From Solicoccozyma terricola (lineage: Eukaryota; Basidiomycota; Tremellomycetes; Filobasidiales; Piskurozymaceae), in contig BCLD01000006.1 in assembly GCA_001600875.1 (NCBI GenBank), positions 580,300 through 644,299 on the forward strand: a stretch of 64,000 nucleotides of DNA, written 5' to 3'. Shown piece after piece: positions 25,401-38,470 of the stretch. A program made the translations under genes and the position numbers. The notes under the pieces are model-generated. The model worked only from the letters and a program-made list of their open reading frames with translations, was not told the DNA's origin and ran no database searches. Within the stretch, counting starts at the first letter, position 1; the number at the start of each line of letters is the position of its first letter.

Positions 25401-26741
25401 CGAAGTGATGGATGGGATGGTTGGAATGACGCTGAGTGGCATGAAAGTGGACTGCTGAGAGATGAGACGCATGGCGTTGCCAACATCCACAGAGGCAAGA
25501 AGAGCTGATAGAGGATCTGCACGTATTTCAACACAGTCAGCAATGATTATAGCCTAGTCCACCTGACAAATATCCCACGAACCTGGCAACGAACCCGCAT
25601 TCCCATGATCCAGCAGCCCCTCGAATCCCAAATCATCTTTGACAATCGTCGTTGACGCCTTTCTTTTCCCCTCTCTCCTCTCCTTTCTCTCCCTCCTTTC
25701 TTTGGCTTCCTCATTCTCTCGATACGATCTCGAGTCCTTCCTAGATGGTATTTTCCTAGATCTGGGTTCCAACTCCGCCGGAGACGCAAGCGAATCGGAA
25801 CGTCTTGGGCCGCCTTCTGAGAGATTGGTTGCTCTTTTCACGACGCTGGGTTGTCTATCTATTCCTGAGATGGGTGATCGCAACCCTCCATTATCCATAC
25901 TATACACCCGTGTTCTTGATGCGAGTGACCCCACATTTCCAGATTGCCCGCCAATAGTTTGAGCTCTATGCCTCTTGGGTGGGCCAACTAGGGACGATGT
26001 AGACTCGTCGTCTCCTTCAACTGCATCATCAAACAAACTCTTCCTCGGACCTGTTGTCCGCGGAAAAGTGTGATGACCGTTAGACAGCGGAAGAGTGAGG
26101 GTGTTTGATCGTTTTCGATCGGATGGGTCTGGGGGTGATTGAGGTGTCTTAGTGCGGCTGGATGGTGAGGATGAAGCGAGGGGTGACTTGGTGGATTCCA
26201 CGGTCGATGATGTAGCAGCTACGGATGTGTTGAATCCTCCCAAGGAAAATACAGTGAGGATCGGAGGTGGTTTGCTGCCCTTGCCGGCACCGACGTTCAG
26301 TCCCGTTCTATTTGGTGGGCTTGTTTGGTTTGTGGAAGAGGTATCTGTGTAATCTGGAGAGGGGATGGTGAGGATAGGTCTTTTGGAGTAGGAAGAGGTT
26401 CGGTGCCGACGCCTGACTGGAGGGGGAGACAGGGTAGTTGCTGGATGGTCTACACTGGATCGAGGTGTTGACCCGTCTCCCAACGCATTTCCGTTGTTCC
26501 CATTCGCATCTCGGGCTTCATCACTACCGTCACTACCGTCACTACTATCTTCCTCATCGCCGCCGCCACCTCCGAAATGAACGTGTCCGTCGGACCTCAA
26601 CAGGGGAGTCGATCTCGCACTACTGAGTTCACGTTGTCTTCGTTTCTTATTCTCCTCATCCTGGCGAGCACCCTTGAGTGCAGAATGAAAGGCCGTTCCG
26701 TCGGAAAGAGGGAGACGGGAGTCGTCTTCTGGTGTCGCCAT
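22474..26741 (-). CDS. Large disordered protein with C-terminal membrane anchor, unknown function
   Basis: Four exons on the minus strand join in frame to about 1,340 residues. Exon 1 starts at 26741 (MATPEDDSRLPLSDG) and is Ser/Pro/Arg-rich. It passes by a phase-1 intron near 25580-25515 into DPLSALLASVDVGNAMRL. A second intron near 24856-24803 uses a GC donor (CAAG/GCAAGT) and reads into DKIQIARLEMPLHP. The third, near 23417-23360, gives RYLQDASDMLANVAEE. A conserved-looking block, HFQAYYQLIYRSL...YLKHNPLRVIRWRK, lies near the middle. The C-terminus has a coiled coil and hydrophobic helices (FVLRYLVNGLLAIITLALG, VFQLPIFVIVTLSS, WLFSMLLILAVWTCILLLI), so it is probably anchored with the bulk in the cytosol. 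I do not recognise a named family. It is convergent with SLA2 (198 bp) and divergent from SEC5. Confidence 0.75.
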
Positions 26742-27151
26742 CAGAGTGACACAGCATTCATTCCGAGGAGTGGTGGGGAGTGGTGGGGAGGCCTCAAAGG
26801 GCTGCTTCGAGAGATGGCGCTGGAGATGGAAATGATGAGGATGCCGGGGAGCGCATGCTAGCTGTGAAGAAGACTGTGATGTGGATCGAGACCCTGTGCG
26901 ACGATGGGGACATGTTTGACATACACATATCAGCCGATGCAGCTGACAGCGCGGTCAACTCTCCCCGCTGCTCGTCGACCTCGACATCATCTGCGATCGT
27001 GTCAACGACGACAGCAAGGATGGCACAGAGAGGATGGTAGCAATAGGCTCGTACCACTGCCAGCTACTCGGCCCATAGGAATCGCTCAGCTCCGCGGTCA
27101 CCACTATCACCGTCACCGTCACCGCTCGACACCATCCGATCCGCATCCACC
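26742..27151. promoter_or_regulatory. Divergent promoter region, membrane protein / SEC5
   Basis: 410 bp between two divergent start codons; both promoters must lie here. A GTGGGGAGTGGTGGGGAG direct repeat occurs at about 26771-26790, and a GTCACCGTCACCGTCACC-like run just before the SEC5 start (about 27105-27122). No TATA box is obvious. Confidence 0.45.
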
Positions 27152-30100
27152 ATGCCTGCGCGTCAAGATGAAGCAGCGAGTGAGTACACCACAGCCCAGC
27201 CCGACCCTTCTCGATCTCCCCGCTAACCCTCGTCTCTATCACATCAGTGCTCAAGCTCTACGGTCTCTCCACTCTCGATCCTCACAAGTGGGAAAAGGTT
27301 CAGAACGAGGATGCGACCGTCTTGGATGCTCTGAGTGGAGGTGGAGCTGGATCGGATGGAAGTGGCAGGAAGAGGATGGAATTGGAGGATCCGCTTGGCC
27401 TGAGGGACCGGTTGGAGATGTGAGTGAGGGTGGTGTGGTCATGTCGGGTATCGATAGGGTATTAATATCCCATATCCCACCTACCTAGACCACCGGAAAT
27501 GGACTTGCAAAGCGTTGCTCCGACACTTCTCTCCTCCAAACAGTTCTCCCCTTCCGCCTTCCTCTCCCTCCACCACCCCGATGCTACATTCACCTCCCTC
27601 CAACGAGGCATATCAAACCTACGAGAGAACGTCGATAAACGAGGGGAGGAGGTTCGGATTCTGGTGGAGAGAGAGTTTGGGAGGTTTGTCGGTGTCAAGG
27701 GGAGCAGTGATGCTGTGTACAAGGATATGAGAGCAGAATTCCTGGCGGACGGAACAGATCATGGGACTAGGGAGATAAGGGAGATTCTTAAGGGTAGGTC
27801 TTTGGAATAAATTCTCTCAATAGCGTCTACACCATCAGCTTACAATCTGATCCTGTTGTTGATAGTCGTATCCCACAAAGCCGATACTCTCTACCTTCCC
27901 CTCCTTTCCAACTCACTCAAAGCACAAAAGCTGAAATCCACTCTCAACATTTTCGAACGGTCCAAGTTCCTCTTCTCTCTCCCACGTACTCTACGTACCA
28001 ACATCCAAGCAGGTCGTTACGACATAGCTTTGCGAGATTACAACAAGGGGTTATACCTCTACTCTGAAAGACCTGGCCAGTTGTTACCTATATCGACAAC
28101 GGCTTCCCTCCCTGGAGCCGGTGAAGACGGCTCTCAGTCTGCAGCCATCGAGAAAAGGAAAGAACAACAGAGGAGAGTGGTCAACAAGATATGGGCAGAA
28201 GTGGAGAAGATAATGGGCGAAATGAAGAACGAATTACAGGGAGTTTTGGAGATGAATGGGTCAAGGGAGGAAAGGGGACCTGAGGAGGTTGATAAGTGTC
28301 TGGAGTAAGCTTAATTGGAGGATATTCATACGGAAGAATTCAACTAACTATTATGGAGGACAGAATCCTGCTGCAGCTCAATCCGAAAGAGGAGCCTGCA
28401 TGGCTATACTTTGATGCACAACACCGACATATCACCGACAGGTTGCGATCAGTATATAACACTCAGCAGAAGAAAGTTCTAGGTATGTGTCTGCTGCTTT
28501 CACTTTATATTTCTTGTCTCGTACCGACAACACAGCATATTATTCGTAGCCACCCGACAAGTTTCCGAGAATGAACCACTCGATGAGATTGGGGCAGCGC
28601 TGAATCTACAGCGGTGTATTGAACGGTCTAAGAAGGGAAGAGGAGAATCTGTCATTTGTGAGTAGGAAGCAATCTGGGGCGGCTTCAAGGAGCTACGCTG
28701 AACATACCTACACTCTTTCAGCTAAATCAGCTGGCAGTCTTGAATGGGAGGCTATACTCAACCTCGTCAAGCAGTTGTCGGACGTTGTCATGCAGACTTT
28801 ACCGACATTTTGGAAAGTCTGCAGGGGATATATTGATGGCAAGTACCGGAAGGTGAGTCACTGCCTCGATGACGTGAGATCAGAGATCTTACAAAGATCG
28901 AGTGCAACAGCGCGAAGGAGGCACATCTACTCCAGGATCCAGGAGGACTCCTGCGCATTGCCGAACCATCGCCATCGAAATCGTCAAGCTTTATATTTCG
29001 CTGCTTGCTCAATTCTTCACCCTTTCTGATGTAGCGGTAGCGACATCGCCTAACGCCGCAACGGTTCCTGCCACATTCCTACCTGTCGACTCCAACTCCT
29101 TGACTACTTGCTATTTCACTGGCAAAATCTTGACAGAGATTGTGGATTGCACTTCGGAAATTGAGGGATTGGGCATCGCCTCTCAGGAGGACCGATCAAC
29201 CCCAGGCACCGCCTCAAGTACGCCGGAAGCTAAGAACGTGCTGAAAAACTTTGTGGAGAGTGCGCGATGGAGATTTGAAGAGGTCATTTGCGAGACATGG
29301 TCAAATGGTGAGTTAAGCCGTTCTGGGCGACTTGCAAATACCGATTTCATAATCTTTCCCAAATCCGACCAGACGCAAAGATTTTCTTCCATCTCGAGAC
29401 ATGGCAACTCAATCCCGAAGACAGAACGACCACCACTTATCTTTCACTTGTTGAGGTCTGCCAGAACCACAACATGACGTCTGCGTGGCAAATTGCGGGT
29501 GGTTCGCGAGATTCCGGCTCGTCGAAGGTATGCGTTGAACGACCGAGGTCAGGAGGTTATGTAGCTGACAATTGGCGTATACAGTCCGCGGCCGTCCCGA
29601 TGACATTCATCAGCAAGGTCAAGAACGCCTTCCTTGATTCCTTATATTTCCTCCTGGACGGCTTGGTTCATCTTGCCTTCTCGGACTATGACCCGCTGGT
29701 GCCTCATGATCGGGACGTGGAATCCGCTCGACCAGATCCAACGAATGCTGTGAGTGATGCATTCCAGTGAGACCTCTTCCCCTCGTCTGACCATGATTCA
29801 CATCGAAAAGGAGACTCGAATACTGCTCACGCTGAGTAACCTAGCTCATCTGAAGGAGGATATCCTACCGAGGATGATCGATCGCTTCGATATGATATAT
29901 GGTGTGGCTACGACGGGTGATCGGAACACATTGGACGAGGTGGTTGATCAGCTCGACAAAATTCTCATGGACGACCTCGTAAAGCGGAAAACTGAAGCGC
30001 TAAGGGAGATCATTCAAGATGGACTTGTCACTGGAGGAATAGACTGGGCAGAAGGTGGCAAACCTACCGGTCAGTCGACTGACCGACCTCGGCTGGATTT

Positions 30101-30635
30101 TGCGTGCTGCTAACTCGAATATACATTGCTCGTGAAGACGTCCGGCCGTACATGTTCAAGGCATTGTTATACCTTGTCAAGGTTCACTCAGAAGTTAGCG
30201 AGGTGACGCCAAATCTCGTGAAACGGGTGATTGAGCGAATGATGGAGGAACTTTCGCAAGCCATCAAAGACGCCTTTGGTGTCATCAACAAGCTCAGTAT
30301 GGGAGGCATGCTTACGGTGAGTGAGCGTTGTTAAAGGCTGCGTAACCCGGCGCTGACGCTATTCCTTCGTGCAGGCTACGCTTGAAATCGAATTCCTGCA
30401 CCAAACACTGGGTCAATATGTTACAGCACATGCAAAAGACATTCTCAACGATATCTACACCTCCATTTCTCAGACGTTCACTCGTCGTAATGACAGCGGT
30501 AACCTTCAGCGTGAGCTAGAGGATCTCAAGAAGATTCTGTTCGAAGCGAGACGGGCCACAAGTGGCCACTACCTATGCTTCAAACCGGTAAAGACGGTCA
30601 AGGCGAAGAAAGATGGAGGCAAAGTGTCGGTTTGA
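27152..30635 (+). CDS. SEC5: Exocyst complex subunit Sec5 (EXOC2)
   Basis: Sec5 is a rod-shaped exocyst subunit that tethers secretory vesicles at sites of polarised growth. The first exon is 28 nt (27152-27179, MPARQDEAA); exon 2 is 27248-27419 and exon 3 opens at 27489 with PPEMDLQSVAPTLLSSKQF. The diagnostic Sec5 N-terminal block follows: RGISNLRENVDKRGEEVRIL, REFGRFVGVKGSSDAVYKDM, then DTLYLPLLSN and LKSTLNIFERSKFLFSLP. The remaining exons are helical and keep one frame: LFFKSAGSLEWEAILNLVKQ-like, FYISLLAQFFTLSD-like, IEKETRILLTLSNLAHLKED, FLHQTLGQYVTAHAKDILND, ending KAKKDGGKVSV. There are about ten short introns. Length (about 950 residues) agrees with the family. No Ral-binding domain is expected in fungi and none is seen. 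Confidence 0.85.
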
Positions 30636-30852
30636 TTACGGATTCAAGTTACGATAGAGCCTGCGTTGTACTTATTATGCATTCAATCATGATGTAACGA
30701 AAGTCTGAAAATAAACAAGATGTTCAAAGTAACAGATATGTGTGTCGTGAGGAGTAGGTACAAAGAGAACGTCCATGCCGTCGCGCTATGATGTCCAGCA
30801 TTGCCGCGGGGTGTTGTTATGATTTCGTAGATTGTTGTCGTCGCAACGATGC

Positions 30853-33800
30853 CTAGTCCTCTTCATCCGAGAATGGCCAAGCCACATTCAGGCGGGGCGG
30901 GGAGTTGTCCATCCTGCCCATTCCCCCCTCGGACCACCATTCCTCGTACTCCTTCTGGACGTCTTCTAGCTCAGCAAGCATTCTGATGCAATAAGGGTGG
31001 AGCCGCTTATCGTACGCCGGAGGCTCTGGCATCCTTGCAATTGACCGGCGATAGGAAGGGCTGGCCGGTCCATCTACGACGTTAGCTGCGACTGGAGGTA
31101 GCAGACTTGATCGTCGAGAAAATGATCTGGACATGTGGGGTGACGCGGGGAGACGCGGCGGTGTTGCTGAAGCCGCAGGCGATCCCGGGCTAACGGGAGA
31201 TGGTCCTCGATCAAAGGTGTCACTTCTAGGCGAAGCAGTCTTGAGCTCGAACTCGAAGGCGAATTGCGAAGGTGATTTGGGTGCAGTGGGTGTCTGCGGT
31301 CTCCCATCATTCTCCGCAGGTGACGCTATCACAGGTAATTTCACGGTTGGGACGCCCCGAGGCTGCGCAGCCGTTTGATCCGTCTGCAATCCAGCATTTT
31401 GATGATCCGAATCCAAGCCTGTCGCCCCGCTGTGGATCTTGGGTGAACCTGGTCCAGGGGACGGTGACCTTTTGACAGGAACCGTCAGAACCTTCAGCGA
31501 GTCTGCGTCGAAGCTGGCTCTGGTGGGCCTGCTATCCTCAAGGTCAGATTCTCCCTCCACCCCGCCCTTTGGCTTCTTCTGCTTGCCGAAGGATTTTTTC
31601 AGCCAGCTGGTGGCTTTGCCGAGAGAGCGAGGGTGAATCATCTCCGGTCGTTCAGAATCTAGGTTTGGCGACAGCGGCGCAAGGCCCAGCAGACGTTCAG
31701 CCTTGGTGGACTGCGCGCCTGGAGCCGCCGGGTTCTCCACCATGGTAATGGTGCTTCGACTCTTGATCAGAGCGCCGACGCTATTGACGGACAGACGCAG
31801 GTTGCCTTCCGGCTGCTCCAGTACGTCTGGCAGAGACCGTGGTTCCAGCTCATCGTGCCTCCGTCGAATGCGTTCGAGGCGATCATTGAGGAGCTGAACG
31901 GTGGCGACCTCCATCTCGTGGTTGACAACGTCACCCTTTGAGGTAGCAACGTGGCCCAGTCGAAATACAACAAGTCGTAGAACATAGCTTCGAACGGATT
32001 GCGACCAGAAGAGAAGTAGGCGATTGAAGATCTGGGGCTCAAGGAGTAGCTTGATGCAGAGCTCCTCCCTGTCTTCTACTTTCGCACAGAGGGTGTCGAA
32101 GTGAGTCCAGACGAATGCAATGGTTTTCGCCAAAGTGAGGTGATGATCTGTCCGAGTTAGAATCAGCCGCACCACCGATATCATGTGCGGGACGTCCAAC
32201 AGCGTCAACATTGGGGGAACGATTTCGGGTTCGCCTATTCGCGGGGAGCTCGTCGACTCGGCATATTCAATGACCCCGTCCAGAAGGTCGAATAAACAGA
32301 ACACGCTCTTTGGCGAGTAAAGGCTTGTCCGTGAGACAAGGTTCTTGACCCAAACGTCGATCATCATAGACCACATTTGTGGACCCTCGCTCTCGATCAT
32401 CTCCTTGGATCCTTTTAGCGGTACGTAGTGCTTTGCATTTGTGAGATTGAGAATCGTTTCTGTCAGTCGACGGTTGGCTGTCTCCAACACCGGAGGCTTC
32501 ACATTTCCGCGCAGTCCAGCACTCTCGTTGGCGTCGAAGTGACTCGCGGTAGAAACGGTGGTGACCGCGTTCACCGAATTGACGATGTAGCTGTGGCACT
32601 TCGTTGCGAACACCGAAGCGAGATGTGCATAGCCTGGAGCTTCCATCAACGTCCGCACGCCGATGGGCTGTCCTTTAAGCTCGTAGCACTTGATGGCCGG
32701 ACCAAGGTACTGGGATAGTTGTCTGTGATATGCTCTGTAGAACGCTCCGAAAAGTTCCGAGTCATCACTCTGCCAGCGGCGAAGCCAGTTGCCAGGACGG
32801 AAGATGAAAGCCTCGTTTTCGTCTGGCCGTGGGTACTGAATCGTGAAGGTGGTTAGCCTCGCAGTGTAAGCTTTGGCGCTGTCGAAAACGAGCGTTGACA
32901 AATGAGCTGGATAATCGACGGAGATGTCGTAACTGCAAAAAGCTTTGACATTAGCCATGTGGCCATCATGCCAAACTCATGATAGGCCACTCACTCGTTG
33001 GTGGAGCTAGGATGCACCTTGGCCGAGAAAGCGAAGCGAGCCAATGCGGCGACTGGCTTCGACGGTAGAGCCGCAAGCAATTGTTGCGCTATTCCCTCGA
33101 CGCGGAAGAAAGCGAAAGCTAAAGAAACGCACGATGAATGGTATCAGGGTATGGATCCGACACCCATTCCGAACTCGTGTCACGCACCAAGCATACGCCC
33201 AGCAAACAGTAGGGTATTGTGAAAGACGCCCTTACCAGACAGCTTGGACATGACGTAGGTCATTGTTTTGACCATCAAGCTTCGGAACATGGCCTGATCC
33301 GCCCGGTGACCTTCTAAAGCTCGTTCGGACAGGCAATTACTAGTGTGACATTAAGCGAATCAGCGGATGGGCCAATCTAAGGTTTGGTTCGTTCACACTC
33401 ACTTCTCGAGTATAGCGGACAAAGCTTCGAGACAAGCTCCGCGCTCGTTCGCTGCCTGGTCCACTTGAAGCTCTTGAAGCAGTACGTTAACCCTGACACC
33501 AGCGATGAAATCAGTTGGCATTCATGCGAATTGGGCGAGATTGAATACTCACCATTCCACACACACACCCCTAACGGCAGCGTTGCCCGCCTTCTCCAAA
33601 GGATCAAATCCGCCCCTCTCGCCGACAAGTAGAGTGTCCAACAGCGTGCCACGGATGAGACCGGCCTTGTCGAAATTCTTGAGAGAATCACCGGCACGGA
33701 AGCTGTGAAATGAGTGGCCATTAGATGAAGAGAAGTGTCACGCCATCATATGCAACTTACCGGTTGAGGATCCGTCTCATCTCGTCCGCGAGTCCCGACT

Positions 33801-36800
33801 GCGTGACCTGGGACGAGACCGAGCGGGATTTTGTCAATAGCGAAGGCAGGCGGGATTTCATGACGAATTTGTCAGGATCGTCTATCGCTTTCGCCACTGC
33901 TGTGATTTCTGCCGCCGGTGCCAATCCCGCCGATGCCTCTCTAGCCTCTTCAGCCTCAACGATCGTCGGCGGATTTTGCAAGTCTGACAATTGAAGCTGT
34001 CGAGGCCGCATGGTCTTGGCGATGGTGACGGTGCTGATGGCGGTTGATTTGTCTGAAGTGCACGACTCACTCAAGTCGGTAGAGGAGCCTGCCTGGCTGA
34101 CCGTACCGAGTGGGTGCACACCATTCTCGCCAGATCCAGGAGTTCGCGGAGGTGAAGAGTCGGCCATACTAGAAGATGCAGCAGAAAATGAACGTCCGTG
34201 TTCAAAGGATGACAAGGGTGGTAGTGCGATCGGCACGCTTGGAACAGGGTGCGCGGGAGGCTTCTGCGATGCAGGCGAGGCGGCGTCTTTTGGAGTGAGT
34301 AATGCCTTGTCCGAGTCGGATGCCTTTACAGATCCGGAGCGTTCCGATGGGATCTGGGGCATACTGCCACTACCGACACCACTGAAGCTGCGGGAACGGC
34401 GTCTTGCAGCGGCGGAAGCCCGTGTTGGAGAACGAGGTGATCCACGAGCTCGTTCTCCAGGACGGCTGGTAATTGGGCCAGAAAAACTCTCAAATGGCGA
34501 TCCCATCGATAGATCCAGTTGGGGAAGCTCTAGGAGATGGAGAGAGGGTGATGGCTGAATGGGTCTCTCGAATGTCTCGTCGCTATGAGCAGAGGGAGAA
34601 GTCTGCTCTGCCAGTGGTGGGGATTGCGGATACTCCTCCTCCTGGTGCGGTGTAGGCGTTGACTCCCGAGTCCAGTCAGGCGAAGCTCGTGCCTGCGGAG
34701 TTATTGTCGACTGTGGAGGCTGCGGCGAGTCGGCGAGGGGTGAAGATTCCATGACTTGTGGTGATGGACGCGGGCTAATCGATGGACTTCGTCGCTCTTT
34801 GCTGGTCGCTGAGACAAGGGAGGATTCGGGCGTTTTGGACCGTTCCCTTGGTGAGCCAAACAGGGTCGACATCTTAGGCCGTAGAAGGTCCTCTGAAGCC
34901 CGTCGCCTGGGCATTGGCGGGGTCAGGGAAGGCGATTCAGAGCCTTGCCTCTCCCTCTCCTTCTCTTTGCTCTTGTTTCGCGAGAAGAGGTTTCGAAGTC
35001 CGCCGGAGCCCTTTCTTGATTGAAATGGAGGTTGATCTGTCTTCGGGGACCCCTTGCGATGCTGGTCCGAATCCACTGTCCACATGATCGAAGACCTTGA
35101 GACATCTTCGGATCGACGCGTGAATCCGTAGTCACTGCCCTCCATGGTCGGACTAGGGGATTTAGATGACTTCCTTCCTAGCGTGCTCGGCCAAGATCCA
35201 GGTGCAGCAGGAGGTTGCCCGTCCGATACGCTCCGTGGAGTATGAAACATCGATTGTACTCTGCCGACATCGCCGTATTTGGCGATCGGGATACGCTCGA
35301 CGGGTGGTGGCACCGAAGGACGCCGTTGTGCTTGGTTCGATGATTCATGGATGTTGATGGTTGGTGGGCTGATTGGATGTCGGTCGATGGTAACAGGAGT
35401 CAGTGTATCAGACGATCGGCTTGATTCGGCTCTTGGGGTATCCTGACTCCGCCTAGCGAATTCGTTTGATTGTGAACCCGCCGGTCCGATAGTGCTCCTA
35501 GATTTGAATGGAATGGGAGGTGATGTTTCCGATTTATCTACCTCGAGAGTACGAGCTGATGGCGTCTTCACTTGACTGCGCGACGCGAGCTCTGACGATG
35601 ATTGCCCCTTGAACTCCCTCGAATTCTGCTTTATCGACGGCTGATCGAGACCTCGTACTGGTCCAAGACCCAGACCAAATACTGCTTCTGAGCCATCGGT
35701 CTGAACAACCTGCTGTCCAAGGGAAGACGATGAAAGCTGTCTGTGACCCTCCCTCTCGCGTGCAATTGGCAAACCCAGACTGAGCGACCTATCCGACCCT
35801 GCCTGCCTCTGACTTGACGCCATCGACTTCAACGAACCTTTGGACGCTTCTCTGTCCCTGCTCGTTGTAGACGTAGGCGTCCATTGCGGCGTTGATGGTA
35901 ATCCCTTGCCGAGTGACGATAATGATGTTCCAGATGGCATTCGGGTCGGCAACGGAGGGAGTGGCATGTCGGATGGGGGTGGTGGTGGTGGCGATACAAT
36001 TTTGCGAGATCCATCACTGCCGCCGCCACTACCATGTCCCTTTGGTCGTATTGGCGTTCTGAACGGTTTAAGGACCTTTTCATCTGTTGGAGTACCGGAT
36101 GAACTCTTCTCCGAGATCGTAAGCGATCGTGCAGAATATTTCGACCTTTCTGATGATGCTGAAACCGGTGGAGATTCCGTGAATGGTTGAGGAGGTAATT
36201 CACGAGATGGTGGTGGTGGTATTGTTCTGGTTGAGCTTGTCATCGAGTTTCCTGATGGAGATCCGTTTATCGGTTTCTCATCGAGTCTAGAGTTCCAAAC
36301 CATGCCTTCCTTGGCCGGGATCACAGGAGGCGTCGCATCTTGCCTTTGCTGATACTGATATGGATTAGGACTAATTGCTCTTGTCGGAAACGCCGTAGAT
36401 TGAGGGATGAAATGGGAACCTCTAAAGGGGATAGGTGAAGGGGTTGGAGTGATAGGTGCACTTCCTGGTTGTGGTGATGGTGATCTTTGCATATAACCAC
36501 TGGATCCAAGCGGACCTGGAGAATCTGAGCGGTATGCTGGACTGACGGATAACGAAGAAGTATTGGAAGAAGAGGTGTTTGTAGATGGTGGCGTAAGGGT
36601 GGATGATGTGACGTTTGGAGATATTCGAGATAGGAAAGCAGGTGAGATTGACTGTGAAGCGTTGATTCGAGGGTAATTTTATCAGTTCAAACCTTTCATT
36701 TGAACGTCTGTAGAACCCCGTGAGGCGTCGTCGCATGACAACTGAAGGACCNCCCCCCCCCCCCCCTCCCCCCTTTCATTGAAGCCGCCCGATTGGGGGG

Positions 36801-37156
36801 GTCTTACTCCGGATCGTCAACGACGATCACCTTGAGTGCACTTTCCGACCCCACCCAACCTCCCAACCGCACGCTCTTTTCGCTGCTCCATCCCGCCATT
36901 CCGTCATGCTCCCACCTCCCTGTCTCTCTCCCTCTCTCCTACTCACCTCCTTACCACCACCCACACTCCCATTCCCACTCCCCGCCCCTCCCATACCCAA
37001 CACACTCGATGGTCCTGAACTATCCCTCCTCCTACCCGTCGCTCTCGAGCTTTGTCTTGGTTTCTGACCTCCATTACTACTTGATCCGTTTGAAGAGTTT
37101 CCAGTCGGTACGCCCCCGGAGGTTGGTGATGAACGGAGGGTGACTTTATATTCCAT
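30853..37156 (-). CDS. DUF1765/UPF0592 family protein with long disordered N-terminus
   Basis: Exon 1 (36947-37156) starts MEYKVTLRSSPTSGG. A 295-bp intron holding a poly-C tract and one N leads, in phase 0, to exon 2 (33761-36651), a 960-residue Ser/Pro-rich disordered region with Gly/Pro tracts. Four short exons (33702 down to about 33000) encode helical sequence (RAGDSLKNFDKAGLIRGTLL, MFRSLMVKTMTYVMSKL). The last exon (30853-32932) contains the fungal DUF1765 core: LGPAIKCYELKGQPIGVRTL, SVVRLILTRTDHHLTLAKTI, then WTHFDTLC and FWSQSVRSYVLRLVVFRLG. This is the region shared with budding-yeast Ahk1/YDL073W and S. pombe C7D4.03c. Total about 1,890 residues. Ahk1 has been linked to the HOG scaffold in yeast, but the function here is unproven. 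Tail SH3/WW-like Pro motifs (PPRLPASP) are common. Confidence 0.8.
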
Positions 37157-37942
37157 GTTTGGGAAGTTTTTCGTTGATCAATTCGATTCGATTGAATGGA
37201 AAGATGTTGATTCAACGAAAGGGCCTTCGTGTTTAGAGTCTTTTTCATCCAGAGATGAACGGGTTAGGTTGGTCCACAATTCAGATCACGACTTCCGCTT
37301 CTCGTCGTCAACACCCCGTGTTCACGTTCCCACCCAAGCCAACTTCTTCGAGCTTGTTCTGTCAGAACGACGTGAATATGCGTGTTACCCTTTGAACGCC
37401 GTTTTCCATCGACTATCTACCGAGTCCTTTGGGAGGTGAGAGTATATAACGCTGATCGTATCCTTCAGATGGCACAACTAATGTGATCCGTCGTTTACCC
37501 TTGAAGCCGTCCGAATGGGAAAATTGAATTTGGAAAGGATGTCGATGCGAAATGAGGGGATGGTTGGTGAGGTGCGGAGAAGTAGGGGACGAAGGCAGTG
37601 ACGTCGTTCCTGTTCAATACCAGTGATCGATTTTCTGAATTTTTCCTTTCCAAAGCTCGACGCAACAGTGGATTCTTGACAACCCCACGAATATCCCAAA
37701 ATCAAAAACGGAGTCTCGAGCGTTTGACGTCTGAAAGTGGCCGGCTTCAAACGACCATTGAGAACGGACTGTTGAAGGGGGTACTCTGTGGTGTGGTTGT
37801 GTGATGTCCTCCGCTGTGATTGCTGTAGGTGTACGGAGTGGATATGCTGCTGAGCTTGATGAAGTATGAGCTGACCCCATCCGGCTGTTTGGCGTGAACA
37901 TGTTTATCCCTCTGGACGCGTCCCACGAGCGGCAGCAAACGC

Positions 37943-38007
37943 GTGGCGAATGGGTGGCGAATGGGTGGCGAATGGGTGGCGAATGGGTGGCAAATGAGTG
38001 GCAAATC
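37943..38007. repeat. 12-bp tandem repeat (GTGGCGAATGGG), four perfect units plus degenerate tail
   Basis: Four exact head-to-tail copies of GTGGCGAATGGG (37943-37990) are followed by two decayed copies in which CGAATG becomes CAAATG. The period is a multiple of three, so every frame through it is open, but no gene model uses it. Confidence 0.9.
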
Positions 38008-38109
38008 ACTGTAGGCTCAATGGTTGGGTGGGTAGTCGATGGAGGGAACCGCCAAGTTCTTGTCAAGCCGGTTTTGTCGGACGGGTGTTTAGACAATTCA
38101 GCATCGTCT

Positions 38110-38345
38110 CAACAACATGCGCTCTCTCTTGCATCTTCCTCAAGTGACGAGAGATAATGCTCAGGTCAGGATATATATGAACTCCCATGTCATCACTAGT
38201 ATATACTTGTCTTGGACTTTTTTTTTTCTTTTTTTTTTTCTTTTTTTCTTTTCTGGTTTCTACATAACAACCATGTATATGCAGATGATGCATTCCCAAA
38301 TTGTAAGACCGAATGATAAACCCTTTCTGATGGTCTGTGTGGTCC
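38110..38345. repeat. Dispersed duplication, 3'-flank segment (copy A)
   Basis: This segment downstream of the gene at 38471-39697 aligns by eye with 42171-42365. Shared blocks include CTCTCTCTTGCATCTTC, GCTCAGGTCAGGATA, CCCATGTCATCACTAGTATA and GATGCATTCCCAAA, in the same order and spacing apart from a longer T tract in copy A. Confidence 0.8.
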
Positions 38346-38470
38346 TCTCTTGCCCAGCTCATACCTGCTCCCCCTTCTCCCTCCCTCCCTTCCTTCACCC
38401 TATCCCGCTCATTTTCAATAATTATTCCATCCGCTGCGAACACGTCGTGGTTTCGGGTTTCGCCTGGCCC

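Larger units (their letters stand above)
37157..38470. other. Intergenic region, left edge of accessory island
   Basis: 1.3 kb between the DUF1765 start and the stop of the next minus-strand gene. It contains the DUF1765 promoter, a 12-bp tandem repeat (37943-38007), a T-rich tract (38218-38254) and the 3' flank copy described separately. Short open frames here have no domain or splice logic. Confidence 0.5.
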
